From assembly GCF_002312805.1 (NCBI RefSeq), contig NZ_NMUA01000017.1, positions 41,285-105,284 on the forward strand: a DNA stretch of 64,000 nucleotides, given 5' to 3'. The DNA is from Sphingobium sp. D43FB (GTDB lineage Bacteria; Pseudomonadota; Alphaproteobacteria; Sphingomonadales; Sphingomonadaceae). Shown here one piece after another: positions 52,401-61,504 of the stretch. The position numbers were made by a program, and so were the translations under genes. The notes under the pieces were generated by a model, which saw only the letters and a program-made list of their open reading frames with translations, ran no database searches and had not been told where the DNA came from. Numbering within the stretch: the first letter of the stretch is position 1; every line of letters begins with the position of its first letter.

Positions 52401-52559
52401 CCCAGTATATCCTGTTTCCACCGAGACGATCGGCGGGTCCGTATCGGGATATTCCCGCACCGACAGGCTCAAATAGCCGACTACGCCGACGATGCAGAGC
52501 AAGATGGCAATGACGGCCGCGAAGACCGGGCGGCGAACGGAGAGATCGGACAGTTGCAT
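49455..52559 (-). CDS. HAE-type RND multidrug efflux permease
   Basis: A 1034-residue inner-membrane pump of the hydrophobe/amphiphile RND family (AcrB/MexF type). It begins MQLSDLSVRRPVFAAVIA and has GLVVDDAIVVLENVYHR in helix 4 with the two adjacent Asp residues of the proton relay. Twelve transmembrane segments and two large periplasmic loops are present. It follows its adaptor gene by eight bases. No outer-membrane factor gene is local, so it probably uses a shared TolC-like channel. Confidence 0.94.
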   Translation of the reverse strand: MQLSDLSVRRPVFAAVIAILLCIVGVVGYLSLSVREYPDTDPPIVSVETGYTGAAASVVETRITQLIEDAVAGVQGIRTITSRSQDGTSDISIEFDPSRDIDTAANDVRDRVGSVVEDLPEDALAPEIRKVDADARPILFLAFSRPGWTSIQLSDYIDRNVADRFSAIDGVARVTIGGEARPSTRVWMNAERLAAFGLTPADVENALRAQNVELPAGRFESKDQNQTLRVERAFATTAQFASLVVGRGADGYQVKLGDVARIEEAAENPYNSFRSNAGTAVGLGIVRQSGANTLDVADKAKALAEELRPTLPEGMRVAVGSDESLFISRAIANVYDTLIEAALLVILVIFLFLGSVRATIIPAITVPICLLATCAVMWLAGLSINLLTLLAFVLAIGLVVDDAIVVLENVYHRIEQGEDPLVASYLGTRQVGFAIISTTLVVCAVFVPVMFLAGQTGLLFRELAIAMVAAIAFSGFISLSLAPMLCSKLLNNAERGRLARWVDARFQRIEGGYRKWLDRVLNKPLIPLIGVGLFLAIAGGLFTLLPNELAPAEDTGVVDSQISAPEGTGYARMLTYMRKIEDELSPLRKDGTLQNLIIRTPSGFGTTDDFNGGNVIAFLRPWEDRTITTAEVATIINNVIANQPGVRGNAAPRSGLGRGRGLPVNIVLAGSTYEGLVAARDRITAAAANYPGLINLDSDYKETKPQMRIDVDQQRAGDLGVSVNDVSQALQSLLGSRRVTTYVDRGEEYRVIVQAEDEGRQTLADLERINVRTRTGALVPLSSVVTVREVAGPRQLNRFNKLRAITLTAALAPGTSLGDALTFLENEARQAPEVLAIGYRGESQSLRETGGSIWLIFGLTILVVFLLLAAQFESFIHPGVIIATVPLAVAGGVIGLIITGGTINLYSQIGIVMLVGLAAKNGILIVEFANQLRDEGMEVGQAIREAATRRLRPILMTSIATVIGAVPLVIRGGAGAAARQSIGVVIVSGVSLATLITLFLIPIFYSRVAKRTVSPQTVGRKLDSALKDAPEPAE

Positions 52560-52567
52560 GGCGGCCT

Positions 52568-53614
52568 CTAGCCCGCAGGCTTGCGCGAAGGCGCTGGCTT
52601 GTCACCCGCCAGGCGCACCGTCGCGCCATCGCTCAGTTTCACCACACCCTCGGTCACGACCTGCTGCCCCGCCTTCAGGCCGCCCAAAATCTCGACCTGT
52701 CCATCCTGGCGAATGCCGGTATCGACCTTGACCCGCTTCACCTTGCGACCTTCGAGAAGGAACACGAACCGGTCTTCGCCATCACCGACGATCGCCAGTT
52801 CGGGCAAGGCCAGTGACTGGCGCTGGCGCGATGCGACGCTGACGGTCAGCAACATGCCAGGTTTCAGCGTCCGGTCAGGATTAGGCAAGATCGCCCGGAC
52901 CCGCACTGCCCGCGTGGCGGGGTCGATCACCGGATCGATCGTCGCGATCGTGCCAGTATAGGGCCGGTCGGGCCAGGCGGCGGAAATAGCCTTGATCGAC
53001 TGACCGGCCTGGATCGACGATAGCCGTGTCTCCGGGATGGTGAAGTCGAGCTTGATGCGTGACACGTCGCTGACCGTCGCGATGGCGGTGCCTGCGGACA
53101 CGATCGCACCGGGCGAGACAATCCGCAGACTGGCCCAACCCGCGAAGGGCGCGCGGATCACCCGGTCGCCGATCGACGCGCGCGCCTGATCGGCAGTGGC
53201 GCGCGCTGCGTTGGCCAGCGCGAGTTGCTGATCAAGCGACGACGCGGTTGCAAAGCCGCGGGTCTTGAGCGACTGGACCCGCTCCAACTGCTGGCGAGCC
53301 TGCAAAGCCTGCGCCTCGGCGGCCGCAAGCTCGGCCTTTTCTTGGCCAACCGCCAGCGTTGCGATCACCTGCCCTTTTTTGACGTAAGCGCCATCAGCGA
53401 AATTGATCGATGTGATCCGCTCCGTCACCGGCGCGGACAACACCACCTGCTCGTTGGCGAGGGCCGTGCCGACCGCTTCCAGACGGTCGGTAAAGGTTGC
53501 GGTGGCGACCGGTTCCGCCTCCACCAGCGGAACGGCGCGTGGTTGCTGCGCCTTTTCACTGCCGCAACCGGCAAGGCAAAGCGCTGTAAAGGCGAGGAGA
53601 TGGGGAAATCGCAT
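52568..53614 (-). CDS. RND efflux periplasmic adaptor (membrane-fusion lipoprotein)
   Basis: A 348-residue adaptor. The signal ends with lipobox CLAGC, giving a lipid-anchored protein. A lipoyl-like half-motif (PVTERITSINFADGAYVKKGQV), a short alpha-hairpin rich in Ala and Gln, and beta-barrel strands (RVRAILPNPDRTLKPGMLLTV) are in normal order. It is the first gene of the two-gene leftward efflux operon; a MarR or TetR-type local repressor is not present. Confidence 0.93.
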   Translation of the reverse strand: MRFPHLLAFTALCLAGCGSEKAQQPRAVPLVEAEPVATATFTDRLEAVGTALANEQVVLSAPVTERITSINFADGAYVKKGQVIATLAVGQEKAELAAAEAQALQARQQLERVQSLKTRGFATASSLDQQLALANAARATADQARASIGDRVIRAPFAGWASLRIVSPGAIVSAGTAIATVSDVSRIKLDFTIPETRLSSIQAGQSIKAISAAWPDRPYTGTIATIDPVIDPATRAVRVRAILPNPDRTLKPGMLLTVSVASRQRQSLALPELAIVGDGEDRFVFLLEGRKVKRVKVDTGIRQDGQVEILGGLKAGQQVVTEGVVKLSDGATVRLAGDKPAPSRKPAG

Positions 53615-53702
53615 AGGAGGGGGCTAACGGGCCTTTGCAAGCGGCACAACATGACCTTTTGCCGCTGGATGAACTTACTGGCGAGAAACGAACATGGGGC
53701 GT

Positions 53703-54440
53703 TTATCCACCAAGCCGGGCGTAGATGAGAAATTCGACATTGCCCTGTGGACCCGTAATCGGACTTTGTGTCAGGCCGATAACGGTCCAACCCTGCGCAT
53801 CGATCCATGCCCGAACTTCCGCGCAAACCCGATCGTGGATCGCGATATCGCGCACGACCCCGCCCTTGCCGACTTCGCCACGTCCCGCTTCGAACTGCGG
53901 TTTGATCAACGCTACCAGGGCCGCGCCGGGCCGGGCAAAGGTCAGCGGGCGTTCCAGCACCTTGGACAAAGCGATGAAACTCGCGTCGCAGACGATGCAG
54001 TCGACCGGCTCCGGGATATGCGTTTCCGTCAATATACGCGCACTGGTCTGTTCGTGGACGATCACCCGATCGTCGGAACGCAATTTCCAGGCGAGCTGAT
54101 TGGTGCCGCTATCGACCGCATAGACCTTGGCCGCGCCATTGGTCAGCAGCACATCGGTAAAGCCGCCGGTCGAACTGCCCACGTCGATCGCGACCTGACC
54201 GGTCACGTCGATGGCGAATGTATCAAGCGCGTGGGCAAGCTTGATGCCCCCGCGCGAGACCCAGGGATGGTCGCGGCCGCGCACGTCGATCGCAGCGTCC
54301 GGCGCGACCTGCTGACCGGCTTTCTCCACCTTGCGATCGCCGAGGAAGACATGGCCTGCCAGGATCAACGCCTGCGCGCGGGCGCGGCTTTCCGCCAGAC
54401 CCAGATCGACGAGCAGTTGATCGGCGCGTATCTTGGCCAT
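53703..54440 (-). CDS. tlyA: TlyA-type rRNA ribose methyltransferase
   Basis: A 245-residue protein with an N-terminal S4 RNA-binding domain (RADQLLVDLGLAESRARAQ) and an FtsJ-type methyltransferase domain. AIDVGSSTGGFTDVLL is the SAM site, and Lys, Asp, Lys, Glu in GGIKLAHAL, VCDASFI, LIKPQFE and NVEFLI form the catalytic tetrad for 2'-O-methylation. Homologues methylate 16S and 23S rRNA and affect capreomycin sensitivity. Its start overlaps the dsbD stop by one base (TGATG). Confidence 0.93.
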   Translation of the reverse strand: MAKIRADQLLVDLGLAESRARAQALILAGHVFLGDRKVEKAGQQVAPDAAIDVRGRDHPWVSRGGIKLAHALDTFAIDVTGQVAIDVGSSTGGFTDVLLTNGAAKVYAVDSGTNQLAWKLRSDDRVIVHEQTSARILTETHIPEPVDCIVCDASFIALSKVLERPLTFARPGAALVALIKPQFEAGRGEVGKGGVVRDIAIHDRVCAEVRAWIDAQGWTVIGLTQSPITGPQGNVEFLIYARLGG

Positions 54441-56464
54441 CAGCGTACCAGTCCGGTCAGCGTCGCTACGCTCAGCAATTGCGGCAAGGTCTGCGCCTCC
54501 TTACCCGGCGCATACCAGAGGTAGAGCGGCACGCCTGAACGGCCCTGCGCTTCCAAGAAGCGGGTAATGGCGGGGTCGGCATTGGTCCAGTCGCCAACCA
54601 TGACGGTTACACCGCCTTGTTCGAAACGCGCTCGCGTTTCGGCACGGTCGATGGCGGCGGCTTCATTGGCCTTGCAGGTCAGGCACCAGTCGGCGGTGAA
54701 ATAGAGGAAAACGGGCTTGTTCGCCGCGCGCAGACTGGCCAGCTGCGCCTCATCGAACGCGACGCGATTGGCGCTTGCTGTTTCCGCGGGGGCTTGTGTC
54801 GGCAATGTCACCGCTGCTGCGGCCAGCAACACCACACCGAGCAAGGCCGCAATCAGCCCTCCCCCCCGGCCTGCGCGCTGCCGCATGCCCAGCCACCAGA
54901 GTAGAAGCGCCAGCAGGAGCGCTGCCGCCAGACCGATCGTCATGCCCGACACGCCGCGCTGCTGCCCCAATAGCCAGGCAAGGCCAAGCGCGGTGAGGAA
55001 CATCGGGATAGCGAGAATTTTCTGAAGGCGGCCCATCCACGCGCCGGGCTTGGGCAAACCCCGCCGCAAAGCGGGGACATAGGCGAGCAGCAGGAAGGGC
55101 AGCGCCAGTCCCAGCCCCAAGCCAGCAAACACTGCCAGCGCAGCAACCAGCGGCAGCAGCAGCGCCGCGCCCATGGCAGCCGCCATGAACGGCCCCGTGC
55201 AGGGAGTCGCGACGAAAGCGACCAGCGCGCCGGTCCAGAACGACCCGGCCAAGCCACCCTTCCCCGCCAATCGATCACCGCCGCCGATCGCACGAAAATC
55301 GAACAGGCCTGCCAGATTGAAGGCGATGAGCGTCACCAGCAGCAGCAAGCCCAGAATGATGCGTGGGTCCTGCAACTGGAACGCCCAGCCCGCCGCCGTT
55401 CCTGCTGCACGCACGACGAGCAAAACGCCACCAAGGGCAAGACAGGTCATGATCACCCCCGCCGTATAGGCCAACGCCTCCCGCTGGACCACGCGCTCGT
55501 CGCCCCCCGCCTTGGCCAGTTTCATGACCTTGAGGCCCAGGATCGGAAAGACGCAGGGCATGATGTTGAGCAGCAAGCCGCCAAGCAAGGCGCCACCGAG
55601 CGCGGCCAGGATCGCCACCGCCTGCCCCCCGCCCGACGATGCGGCAACCGCGCCCGGCTGCGCCGTCAGCAGGAAACCGACATGCTCGCCGGTTCGCAAC
55701 ACCGCCTGAACATTACCGCCCTTGCCGCCTTCGGCCGCATCCGTCTCGATCAGCAGGCGATCGCCATCGCGGGTGATGCTTTGCGGCGCGGCGTAGCGGG
55801 TGAGGCCCTCTGCCAACGGGAAGAGATGGACATCGCGCGCCTCTGCATCCGCCGGAAACGGCACGGAGACGCGCAGCTTGCCGTCGACGATGGCATAGGT
55901 CGCCATACTGCCCAACGGCCGGGGGAGATGCGTGCGCCAGGCGTCGAACCGAGCGCGATCCGCGGCGCTGGCCTGTCCCTCGCCTGCCACCAGATCGAGC
56001 GCCATTTCCCCGCGTTCAGGAACGCACACTTTGTCGGTGCAAGCCAACCATTGCGCCTTCACCCGGACCGGCAAACGGGTGCCCGGTGCCACGTCGGGCG
56101 CGACGGTCAGGTTCGCCAATATACCATAGGGGCCTTCATACACATGGTTCATCAGGCCGGAGATCAGCAGCGTTTCAGGGACGGGGTAACGCAACGCCCC
56201 AACGCTGACGCCTTTCGGCAGCGTCCATTCGACGCTCATCCCCAGGCCTGCATCGCCCGGATTTTCCCAATAGCCGTGCCATCCTGCCTCCGGCGTCATG
56301 GCAAAGGCGATGGTCGTGCCTTTGCCGGGCTGCGGCGTGGCGCTTTCGGCCACCAGCCGCGCGGCGATATGCGGTGCCCCGCCTCCGAACGCGCCTTGGG
56401 CCAGCGCAGCGGGCGCGGCGAACAGCAGCGCCAACGTCATCAATATGCCATGAAAAATCCGCAT
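54440..56464 (-). CDS. dsbD: Thiol:disulfide interchange protein DsbD
   Basis: A 674-residue membrane protein carrying electrons from cytosolic thioredoxin to the periplasm. A signal peptide (ending ALAQ) is followed by the alpha domain with Cys pair in LACTDKVCVPERG, an eight-helix CcdA-like channel (about 280-500, with NIMPCVFPILGLKVM and VATPCTGPFMAAA Cys residues), and a C-terminal thioredoxin domain with FTADWCLTCKANE (about residue 605). Length is normal. It shares its start region with divergent phoK, 76 bases apart. Confidence 0.94.
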   Translation of the reverse strand: MRIFHGILMTLALLFAAPAALAQGAFGGGAPHIAARLVAESATPQPGKGTTIAFAMTPEAGWHGYWENPGDAGLGMSVEWTLPKGVSVGALRYPVPETLLISGLMNHVYEGPYGILANLTVAPDVAPGTRLPVRVKAQWLACTDKVCVPERGEMALDLVAGEGQASAADRARFDAWRTHLPRPLGSMATYAIVDGKLRVSVPFPADAEARDVHLFPLAEGLTRYAAPQSITRDGDRLLIETDAAEGGKGGNVQAVLRTGEHVGFLLTAQPGAVAASSGGGQAVAILAALGGALLGGLLLNIMPCVFPILGLKVMKLAKAGGDERVVQREALAYTAGVIMTCLALGGVLLVVRAAGTAAGWAFQLQDPRIILGLLLLVTLIAFNLAGLFDFRAIGGGDRLAGKGGLAGSFWTGALVAFVATPCTGPFMAAAMGAALLLPLVAALAVFAGLGLGLALPFLLLAYVPALRRGLPKPGAWMGRLQKILAIPMFLTALGLAWLLGQQRGVSGMTIGLAAALLLALLLWWLGMRQRAGRGGGLIAALLGVVLLAAAAVTLPTQAPAETASANRVAFDEAQLASLRAANKPVFLYFTADWCLTCKANEAAAIDRAETRARFEQGGVTVMVGDWTNADPAITRFLEAQGRSGVPLYLWYAPGKEAQTLPQLLSVATLTGLVR

Positions 56465-56540
56465 CGGGCCTCTGGTCGAGTGGGTGAGAGCGGGCTAGGT
56501 CCGGGGGCGTTCGCCGTCAAGGCTGGAGAAGGTACAGGAA

Positions 56541-58190
56541 ATGTTGAAACATGTCGCCGCCGCCCTGCTGCTGGCCACCACCATGCCGATTGCGGCGCAG
56601 ACGCCTGCCCCGGCGACAACCGCCGCTCCGCCGAAGCTGATCGTCGCAATCAGCGTCGATCAATTTTCCGCCGACTTGTTCAGCGAATATCGCCAATATT
56701 ATAGCGGCGGTCTCAAGCGACTGACCCAGGGCGCGGTCTTTCCGAACGGCTTTCAAAGCCATGCCGCAACCGAAACCTGCCCCGGCCACAGCACCATCCT
56801 GACCGGCAGCCGCCCGTCGCGCACGGGCATCATCGCCAATAGCTGGTTCGACCTGAACGCCGCGCGCCCCGACAAAGCGGTCTACTGCGCCGAAGACGAA
56901 GCCCAGCCGGGCAGCAGCAGCGACGCCTATGTCGCGTCGCCCGTACATCTCAAAGTGCCGACATTGGGCGGACGCATGAAAGCCGCCAATCTGGCGACCC
57001 GCGTGGTGTCGATTTCCGGCAAGGATCGGGCCGCTATCATGATGGGCGGGCCGACCGCCGACCAAGTGTGGTGGCTTGGCGGACCGCAGGGCTATGTCAG
57101 CTACCAGGGCGTCGCCACCCCGCCGCTCGTAGCCAAGGTCAATGAAGCGATGGCCCGGCAACTGGCGCAGCCCACCCTTGGCTTCGACCTGCCAGCTCAA
57201 TGCGTGGCCAAGGATTTTGCGGTACGCGCAGGCGACCGCACGGTGGGCACAGGTCGCTTTGCGCGTGCTGCGGGCGATTATAAGGGCTTTCGCATCTCGC
57301 CGGAACAGGATGCCATGACGCTCGCATTCGCGGCGGCCGCCGTCGAGACGATGGCGCTGGGTCAGCAGGCGCAGACCGACATCATCTCCATCGGCCTGTC
57401 CGCCACCGACTATATCGGCCATAGCTACGGCACCGAAGGGACCGAAAGCTGTATCCAGGTCGATCGTCTGGACCGGGAACTGGGTGCCTTTTTCGACCGG
57501 CTCGACAAGGACCGCATCGATTATGTCGTGGTGCTGACCGCGGATCATGGCGGGCATGACTTGCCCGAACGGCATCGCCTAAACGCCATGCCGATGGAAA
57601 GCCGCGTCGACACCGCGCTCACGCCCAAGGCGCTGAACGCGGCCATAGCGCAGCGCACCGGCCTGGCGGGCAAGACCCTGATCTGGAGCGATGGCCCATC
57701 GGGCGACCTTTATTTCGACAAAGGGCTGACGTCCGCCCAGCGCGCGAAGGTGGAGGCTGCCACGCTCGCGCTGCTACGCGCCCATCCGCAGGTCGCCGCT
57801 GCCTTTACCAAGGCGGAAATCGCTGCCACCCCCTCTCCTGCCGGTCCGCCCGAAAACTGGACTCTGATCCACAAGGCGCGGGCCAGCTTCGATCTGACGC
57901 GGTCGGGCGACCTGCTCCTGCTGCTCAAATCGCGGGTCATGTCGATCCCCGAACAGGCCGTAATGGGTTCAGTCGCCACGCATGGCAGCCCATGGGATAG
58001 TGACCGTCGCGTACCGATCCTGTTCTGGCGCAAGGACATGCGCGGCTTCGAACAGCCATTGGGCGTCGAGACGGTGGACATCATGCCCAGTCTGGCCGCG
58101 CTGATCGGGCTGCCGATCGCGCAGGATCAGATCGATGGGCGCTGCCTGGATCTGATCGCGGGCGAGGGAGATAGCTGCGCGGGAAAATAA
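56541..58190 (+). CDS. phoK: Alkaline phosphatase PhoK/PafA type
   Basis: A 549-residue secreted phosphatase with signal peptide (cleavage near IAAQ-TP). Metal and nucleophile sites can be seen: Asp40 in AISVDQFS, the nucleophilic Thr79 in HAATETCPGHSTILTGSRPS, Asp and His in LSATDYIGHSYG, the pair in LTADHGGHD, and His in SVATHGSPW. It strongly resembles the Sphingomonas enzyme (SPAP/PhoK) known for high calcium-dependent activity and uranyl phosphate precipitation. CAGGAA precedes the ATG. It is convergent with the kinase gene, six bases away. Confidence 0.94.
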   Translation: MLKHVAAALLLATTMPIAAQTPAPATTAAPPKLIVAISVDQFSADLFSEYRQYYSGGLKRLTQGAVFPNGFQSHAATETCPGHSTILTGSRPSRTGIIANSWFDLNAARPDKAVYCAEDEAQPGSSSDAYVASPVHLKVPTLGGRMKAANLATRVVSISGKDRAAIMMGGPTADQVWWLGGPQGYVSYQGVATPPLVAKVNEAMARQLAQPTLGFDLPAQCVAKDFAVRAGDRTVGTGRFARAAGDYKGFRISPEQDAMTLAFAAAAVETMALGQQAQTDIISIGLSATDYIGHSYGTEGTESCIQVDRLDRELGAFFDRLDKDRIDYVVVLTADHGGHDLPERHRLNAMPMESRVDTALTPKALNAAIAQRTGLAGKTLIWSDGPSGDLYFDKGLTSAQRAKVEAATLALLRAHPQVAAAFTKAEIAATPSPAGPPENWTLIHKARASFDLTRSGDLLLLLKSRVMSIPEQAVMGSVATHGSPWDSDRRVPILFWRKDMRGFEQPLGVETVDIMPSLAALIGLPIAQDQIDGRCLDLIAGEGDSCAGK

Positions 58191-58196
58191 GCGGCG

Positions 58197-59513
58197 TTAG
58201 CGCCGCACGTTCTTGGGCCGCTGCAGGCAGATTTCTGCCCGCAGCCCGCCTTCGGGGCGATTGATCAGCGTCAACTGCGCACGTTCCAGTTCCACCGCTT
58301 TCTGCACGATCGCCAGCCCCAGCCCCAGACCGCGCGTATTCCGCTGCCGCGCGGTATCGAGCCGGGCGAAAGGCTTAAGCACTTCGCCGATCTGGTCGCG
58401 CGGTATGCCGGGGCCATCATCGTCGATACGGATCAGCACCTCATCCCCCACCCGCAGCAGGGAGACACGCGCCCGCTGCCCATAATGGAGCGCATTTTCG
58501 ATCAGATTGCGCACCGCGCGCCGCAGCGACAAGGCATGGATCTCCATCTCCAGATGGTCCGGCCCGCTATAATCGACATCCTGCCCATGATCCTGAAAAG
58601 CATCGACCACGGTCGCGATCGTGACGGCCAGGTCCGCCCGGACCAGAGGCTCAGGATTCTTCTCGCCGCCCAGAAAATCGAGCAGCGATTCGATCATGGC
58701 ACCCATCTCTTCGAGATCGCCGTCCATGGCTTCGCGGACATCGTCCTGCCGCACCGTTTCCAGCCGCAACTGCAAACGGGAAAGCGGGGTGCGCAGGTCA
58801 TGGCCGACCGCCGCCAATGTCTCGGTGCGTTCGTTGATTAGGCGATGGATGCGGGTCTGCATCGCGTTGAAAGCGCGGATCAGTTCGCGCACGTCGCTGG
58901 TTCCCGCTTCCGGCAGGATGACTTCGGCACCAAGCCCGATCTTTTCCGTTGCGCGCGTCAGTTCCCGTAGTGGTGCCAATGTGCGACGAATCAATATCCA
59001 TCCCGCCACCAACAGCGCCAGCACCGGGATCAGGGCGAGGCCCATTCGGCCAATGGTGAAGGCCCATTTGCCGCCGCCATGATGCATGCCGAAATAGAGC
59101 CAACTGCCGTCGGGCAGTTGCAGTCCGCCATTGATTTCCGAGTGGCGGCTGGGCGATGTGAGCCGCAGCCAGAGGCGCGAGCGTTCGAGTGTCGGCTCCC
59201 ACGCGATGATCTGCTGCCGCATCCGTTCCAGTTCCGGCGACAGCGGCGGGGGCGGCGGCGATGCAGCCGACCAATGAACATCGTAGCGATCGGTGGTCAG
59301 TTGAACGCCCATGGCGCGCCGCTCAGCAGGCGGCTGTTCGGTCAATAATTTGCGGGCGATGACCAGATGTTCGGCCAGCCGCCGTGCTTCGTCATCCTGC
59401 AGCGATATCTGGCTTGCCCGTTCGTAGATGAGCGTGCCGACGGCAAATTCCAACGTCAAGGTCAGGAGCAGGATCGCGAAGAGGCGGCCAACCAGCCCCA
59501 GCGATCCGTGCAT
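58197..59513 (-). CDS. Sensor histidine kinase (EnvZ/OmpR-type)
   Basis: A 438-residue membrane sensor. Two transmembrane helices (about residues 8-30 and 155-175) bracket a periplasmic domain of about 125 residues containing a Pro run (SPPPPPLSPELERM). HAMP, HisKA with AVGHDLRTPLSRLQLRLE, and HATPase boxes NLIENALHYG, DDGPGIP and GLGLGLAIV follow. The frame is open from a TTG at 59525; the ATG at 59513, with GAGGTGG upstream, fits better. It is the second gene after the response regulator. Stimulus unknown. Confidence 0.92.
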   Translation of the reverse strand: MHGSLGLVGRLFAILLLTLTLEFAVGTLIYERASQISLQDDEARRLAEHLVIARKLLTEQPPAERRAMGVQLTTDRYDVHWSAASPPPPPLSPELERMRQQIIAWEPTLERSRLWLRLTSPSRHSEINGGLQLPDGSWLYFGMHHGGGKWAFTIGRMGLALIPVLALLVAGWILIRRTLAPLRELTRATEKIGLGAEVILPEAGTSDVRELIRAFNAMQTRIHRLINERTETLAAVGHDLRTPLSRLQLRLETVRQDDVREAMDGDLEEMGAMIESLLDFLGGEKNPEPLVRADLAVTIATVVDAFQDHGQDVDYSGPDHLEMEIHALSLRRAVRNLIENALHYGQRARVSLLRVGDEVLIRIDDDGPGIPRDQIGEVLKPFARLDTARQRNTRGLGLGLAIVQKAVELERAQLTLINRPEGGLRAEICLQRPKNVRR

Positions 59514-59521
59514 GTGCCACC

Positions 59522-60232
59522 TCAAGCGCGGCTGACCTCTGCATTGAACATATAGCCGACACCACGCACGGTCGTGATCGGGGCTCCTCGGTCCTCGGTA
59601 GATAATTTGCGGCGAAGGCGGCTGACCAGAACGTCGATGCTGCGGTCGCTGCTGTCGCCCATCCGGGTCCGCGACAATTCGATCAGGCGCTCACGGGCGA
59701 TGACCCGCTGCGGGTGACTAAGAAAACTGCCGAGCAGATCGAATTCCGCGCCAGTCAGATCGACCAGCCCGCCGGTCGGGGATCGCAATTCTCGACGAGG
59801 GAAATTGACGACCCAGCCGTCAAAACGCGCTTCATTCTCGCGATGTTCGTCCGGGCCACGCTCAAGTCCCACCCGGCGCAGGATAGCCCGGATCCGGGCG
59901 ATCAGTTCGCGCGTACCAAATGGCTTGGGCAGATAATCATCTGCACCCAATTCCAAACCCACGATCCTGTCCGTTTCGCTGCCCTTGGCGCTGATGAAGA
60001 TGATGGGGACATCACTCTTGCGCCGGATCTGACGGCACAGGTCGATGCCATTGGTGCCAGGCAGCATGACGTCGAGCACGACGAGATCGACAGGGCCAGC
60101 ATCGAACGCCACCCACATTTCCGGGCCGGACGAAGCGGGACGCACCTCATAGCCATGCTCCTGCAAAGCACGGGCGGTCAGGGTGCGAAGCGGCGGGTCG
60201 TCTTCGACGAGGATGATCGACGGAGCGGTCAT
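59522..60232 (-). CDS. OmpR-family response regulator
   Basis: A 236-residue regulator. The receiver domain has LVEDDPPLR, the phospho-accepting Asp in LVVLDVMLPGTNG, and Lys in YLPKPFG. The winged-helix domain ends SIDVLVSRLRRKLSTEDRG, TTVRGVGYMF. It precedes its kinase by eight bases. Divergent neighbours are absent; 181 bases separate it from the porin gene's terminator side, so it may be transcribed from its own promoter at about 60240-60300. Confidence 0.94.
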   Translation of the reverse strand: MTAPSIILVEDDPPLRTLTARALQEHGYEVRPASSGPEMWVAFDAGPVDLVVLDVMLPGTNGIDLCRQIRRKSDVPIIFISAKGSETDRIVGLELGADDYLPKPFGTRELIARIRAILRRVGLERGPDEHRENEARFDGWVVNFPRRELRSPTGGLVDLTGAEFDLLGSFLSHPQRVIARERLIELSRTRMGDSSDRSIDVLVSRLRRKLSTEDRGAPITTVRGVGYMFNAEVSRA

Positions 60233-60370
60233 GAATGCTGCAAGGCGCGTGATGTCATGGCGATGGGATAGGGCCGACCGTTTCGGGGGTCAACCGGATC
60301 AGACGCACGGGATGCTTGCCAGCGGCTTAGCAACAATTTGTCATGCGTGAAGCAAAGCCACGCAGATGCG

Positions 60371-60403
60371 AAAACGCCGGGACCAATTGCTGGCCCCGGC
60401 GTT
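60371..60403 (-). terminator. Rho-independent terminator of the porin gene
   Basis: On the minus strand, AACGCCGGGGCCAGC and its partner GGTCCCGGCGTT form a long stem, followed by TTTTCG. It lies 11 bases after the porin stop and would end that transcript. Confidence 0.8.
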
Positions 60404-60413
60404 CCTTACGCTA

Positions 60414-61232
60414 TCAGAAAGCGGCCGAGATGGAGAAGACGACCTGGCTGCGGGCAATCGAAGAACCGTCAGCGTCAGAGAAGTTCGGACGCAGATAATT
60501 TTCCTCGACGCGCGCGATATCCGTATCCACATAGGCGATACCCAGCGTAAGCGGCGTACCCGGAACAGCGACATCCGCGCCTACCAGCCAATCGACATAC
60601 TTACCGGTTGGCGCCAGCGACGTACCATTTGGCCCCAGGCCTGGGTTACCATTCGAATAACCGAGATGCGCTTTCAAAGTGACCGGCGTGTTAGGCACAG
60701 AACCGCCAACATCTGCCCAGATGTAGAGATTGTCTTCCTTATCTCCCACGCGGCTCTGCGGCGTATTCGACCAGTTACCGAGCGCCTCCTGCTTAGGCGC
60801 GTAAGCAACGCCGACCAAACCCTTGACCGGCCCGATTTGGCTGGAAAGCTTGACATAAGGCTCTGCGAAATCAGTGATGTCGAGACCACTGGGGTACATA
60901 TACCAAGTCAAGCCAACATCGAGCGTCGTCGTCTCGTTGAGCGGAATAGCGTAACCGGCGAACAGGTCGAGTTCCATGTTCGCGCCGCCGAATGTGCCCC
61001 AGCCTGAAAGATTGGAACCCCAGGCACCAGCATAAGCACCGGATTCATGGCTGACAGTCAAGCCACCTTGAATAGCCATACCCTTGTCCGTCATGGAAAC
61101 GCCGCGGAAACGATAGTCAGAGACCATCGCTACACTGCCGGTCACGGTGACGGGGCTGGTGGGTTCTTCCTGAGCAAAGGCCGGTACGCTGGACATGAGC
61201 GCGAGGGCGGCACAGGCGATTTTATACTTCAT
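60414..61232 (-). CDS. TorF-family putative porin
   Basis: A 272-residue outer-membrane protein with signal peptide (cleavage near AFAQ-EE). Antiparallel strands and the family starts VTVTGSVAMVSDYRFRGVSMTDKG and LSGWGTFGGANMELDLFAGY identify the TorF/Gcw_chp group. It ends in Phe, as needed for barrel assembly. The ATG at 61232 is preferred over one two codons earlier because AGGGGA has proper spacing to it. The transported solute is unknown. Confidence 0.88.
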   Translation of the reverse strand: MKYKIACAALALMSSVPAFAQEEPTSPVTVTGSVAMVSDYRFRGVSMTDKGMAIQGGLTVSHESGAYAGAWGSNLSGWGTFGGANMELDLFAGYAIPLNETTTLDVGLTWYMYPSGLDITDFAEPYVKLSSQIGPVKGLVGVAYAPKQEALGNWSNTPQSRVGDKEDNLYIWADVGGSVPNTPVTLKAHLGYSNGNPGLGPNGTSLAPTGKYVDWLVGADVAVPGTPLTLGIAYVDTDIARVEENYLRPNFSDADGSSIARSQVVFSISAAF

Positions 61233-61437
61233 GAACATTCCCCTTTACGAAAGAATGTTCCGTCCTGCTTCCACTCAACCCGAAAGTCTGTTGCTTGCGC
61301 TCTCAGTGCCGGTGGATGCCCCTTGCCTATTCAAAATAGCCCCACAGTCAAACAGGTTTTTCTCGCATCTGCGAGATGGCGCGCATCGCTGTTGCATAAC
61401 GGGCACAGTTCAATGCTTGCCACGCTGATACAAAATC

Positions 61438-61473
61438 AAAAAAATGCCGCCGCGCCGGGGGTAGTGGCGCGGC
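61438..61473 (-). terminator. Rho-independent terminator of the SulP/carbonic anhydrase operon
   Basis: On the minus strand GCCGCGCC-actacccc-GGCGCGGC is a perfect 8-bp stem, followed after GGCA by seven T. This is the clearest classical terminator in the window and lies 32 bases after the SulP stop. The rest of the 272-base gap 61233-61504 carries the porin promoter region. Confidence 0.9.
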
Positions 61474-61504
61474 GACACCCTGTATCGCCCGATATTTTGA
61501 AAAA

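Noticed and set aside
61390..61400. TGTTGCATAAC, identical to part of the IS5-like terminal repeat
   Set aside because: Only 11 bases match, and there is no transposase remnant or partner end near it; chance is the simplest explanation.
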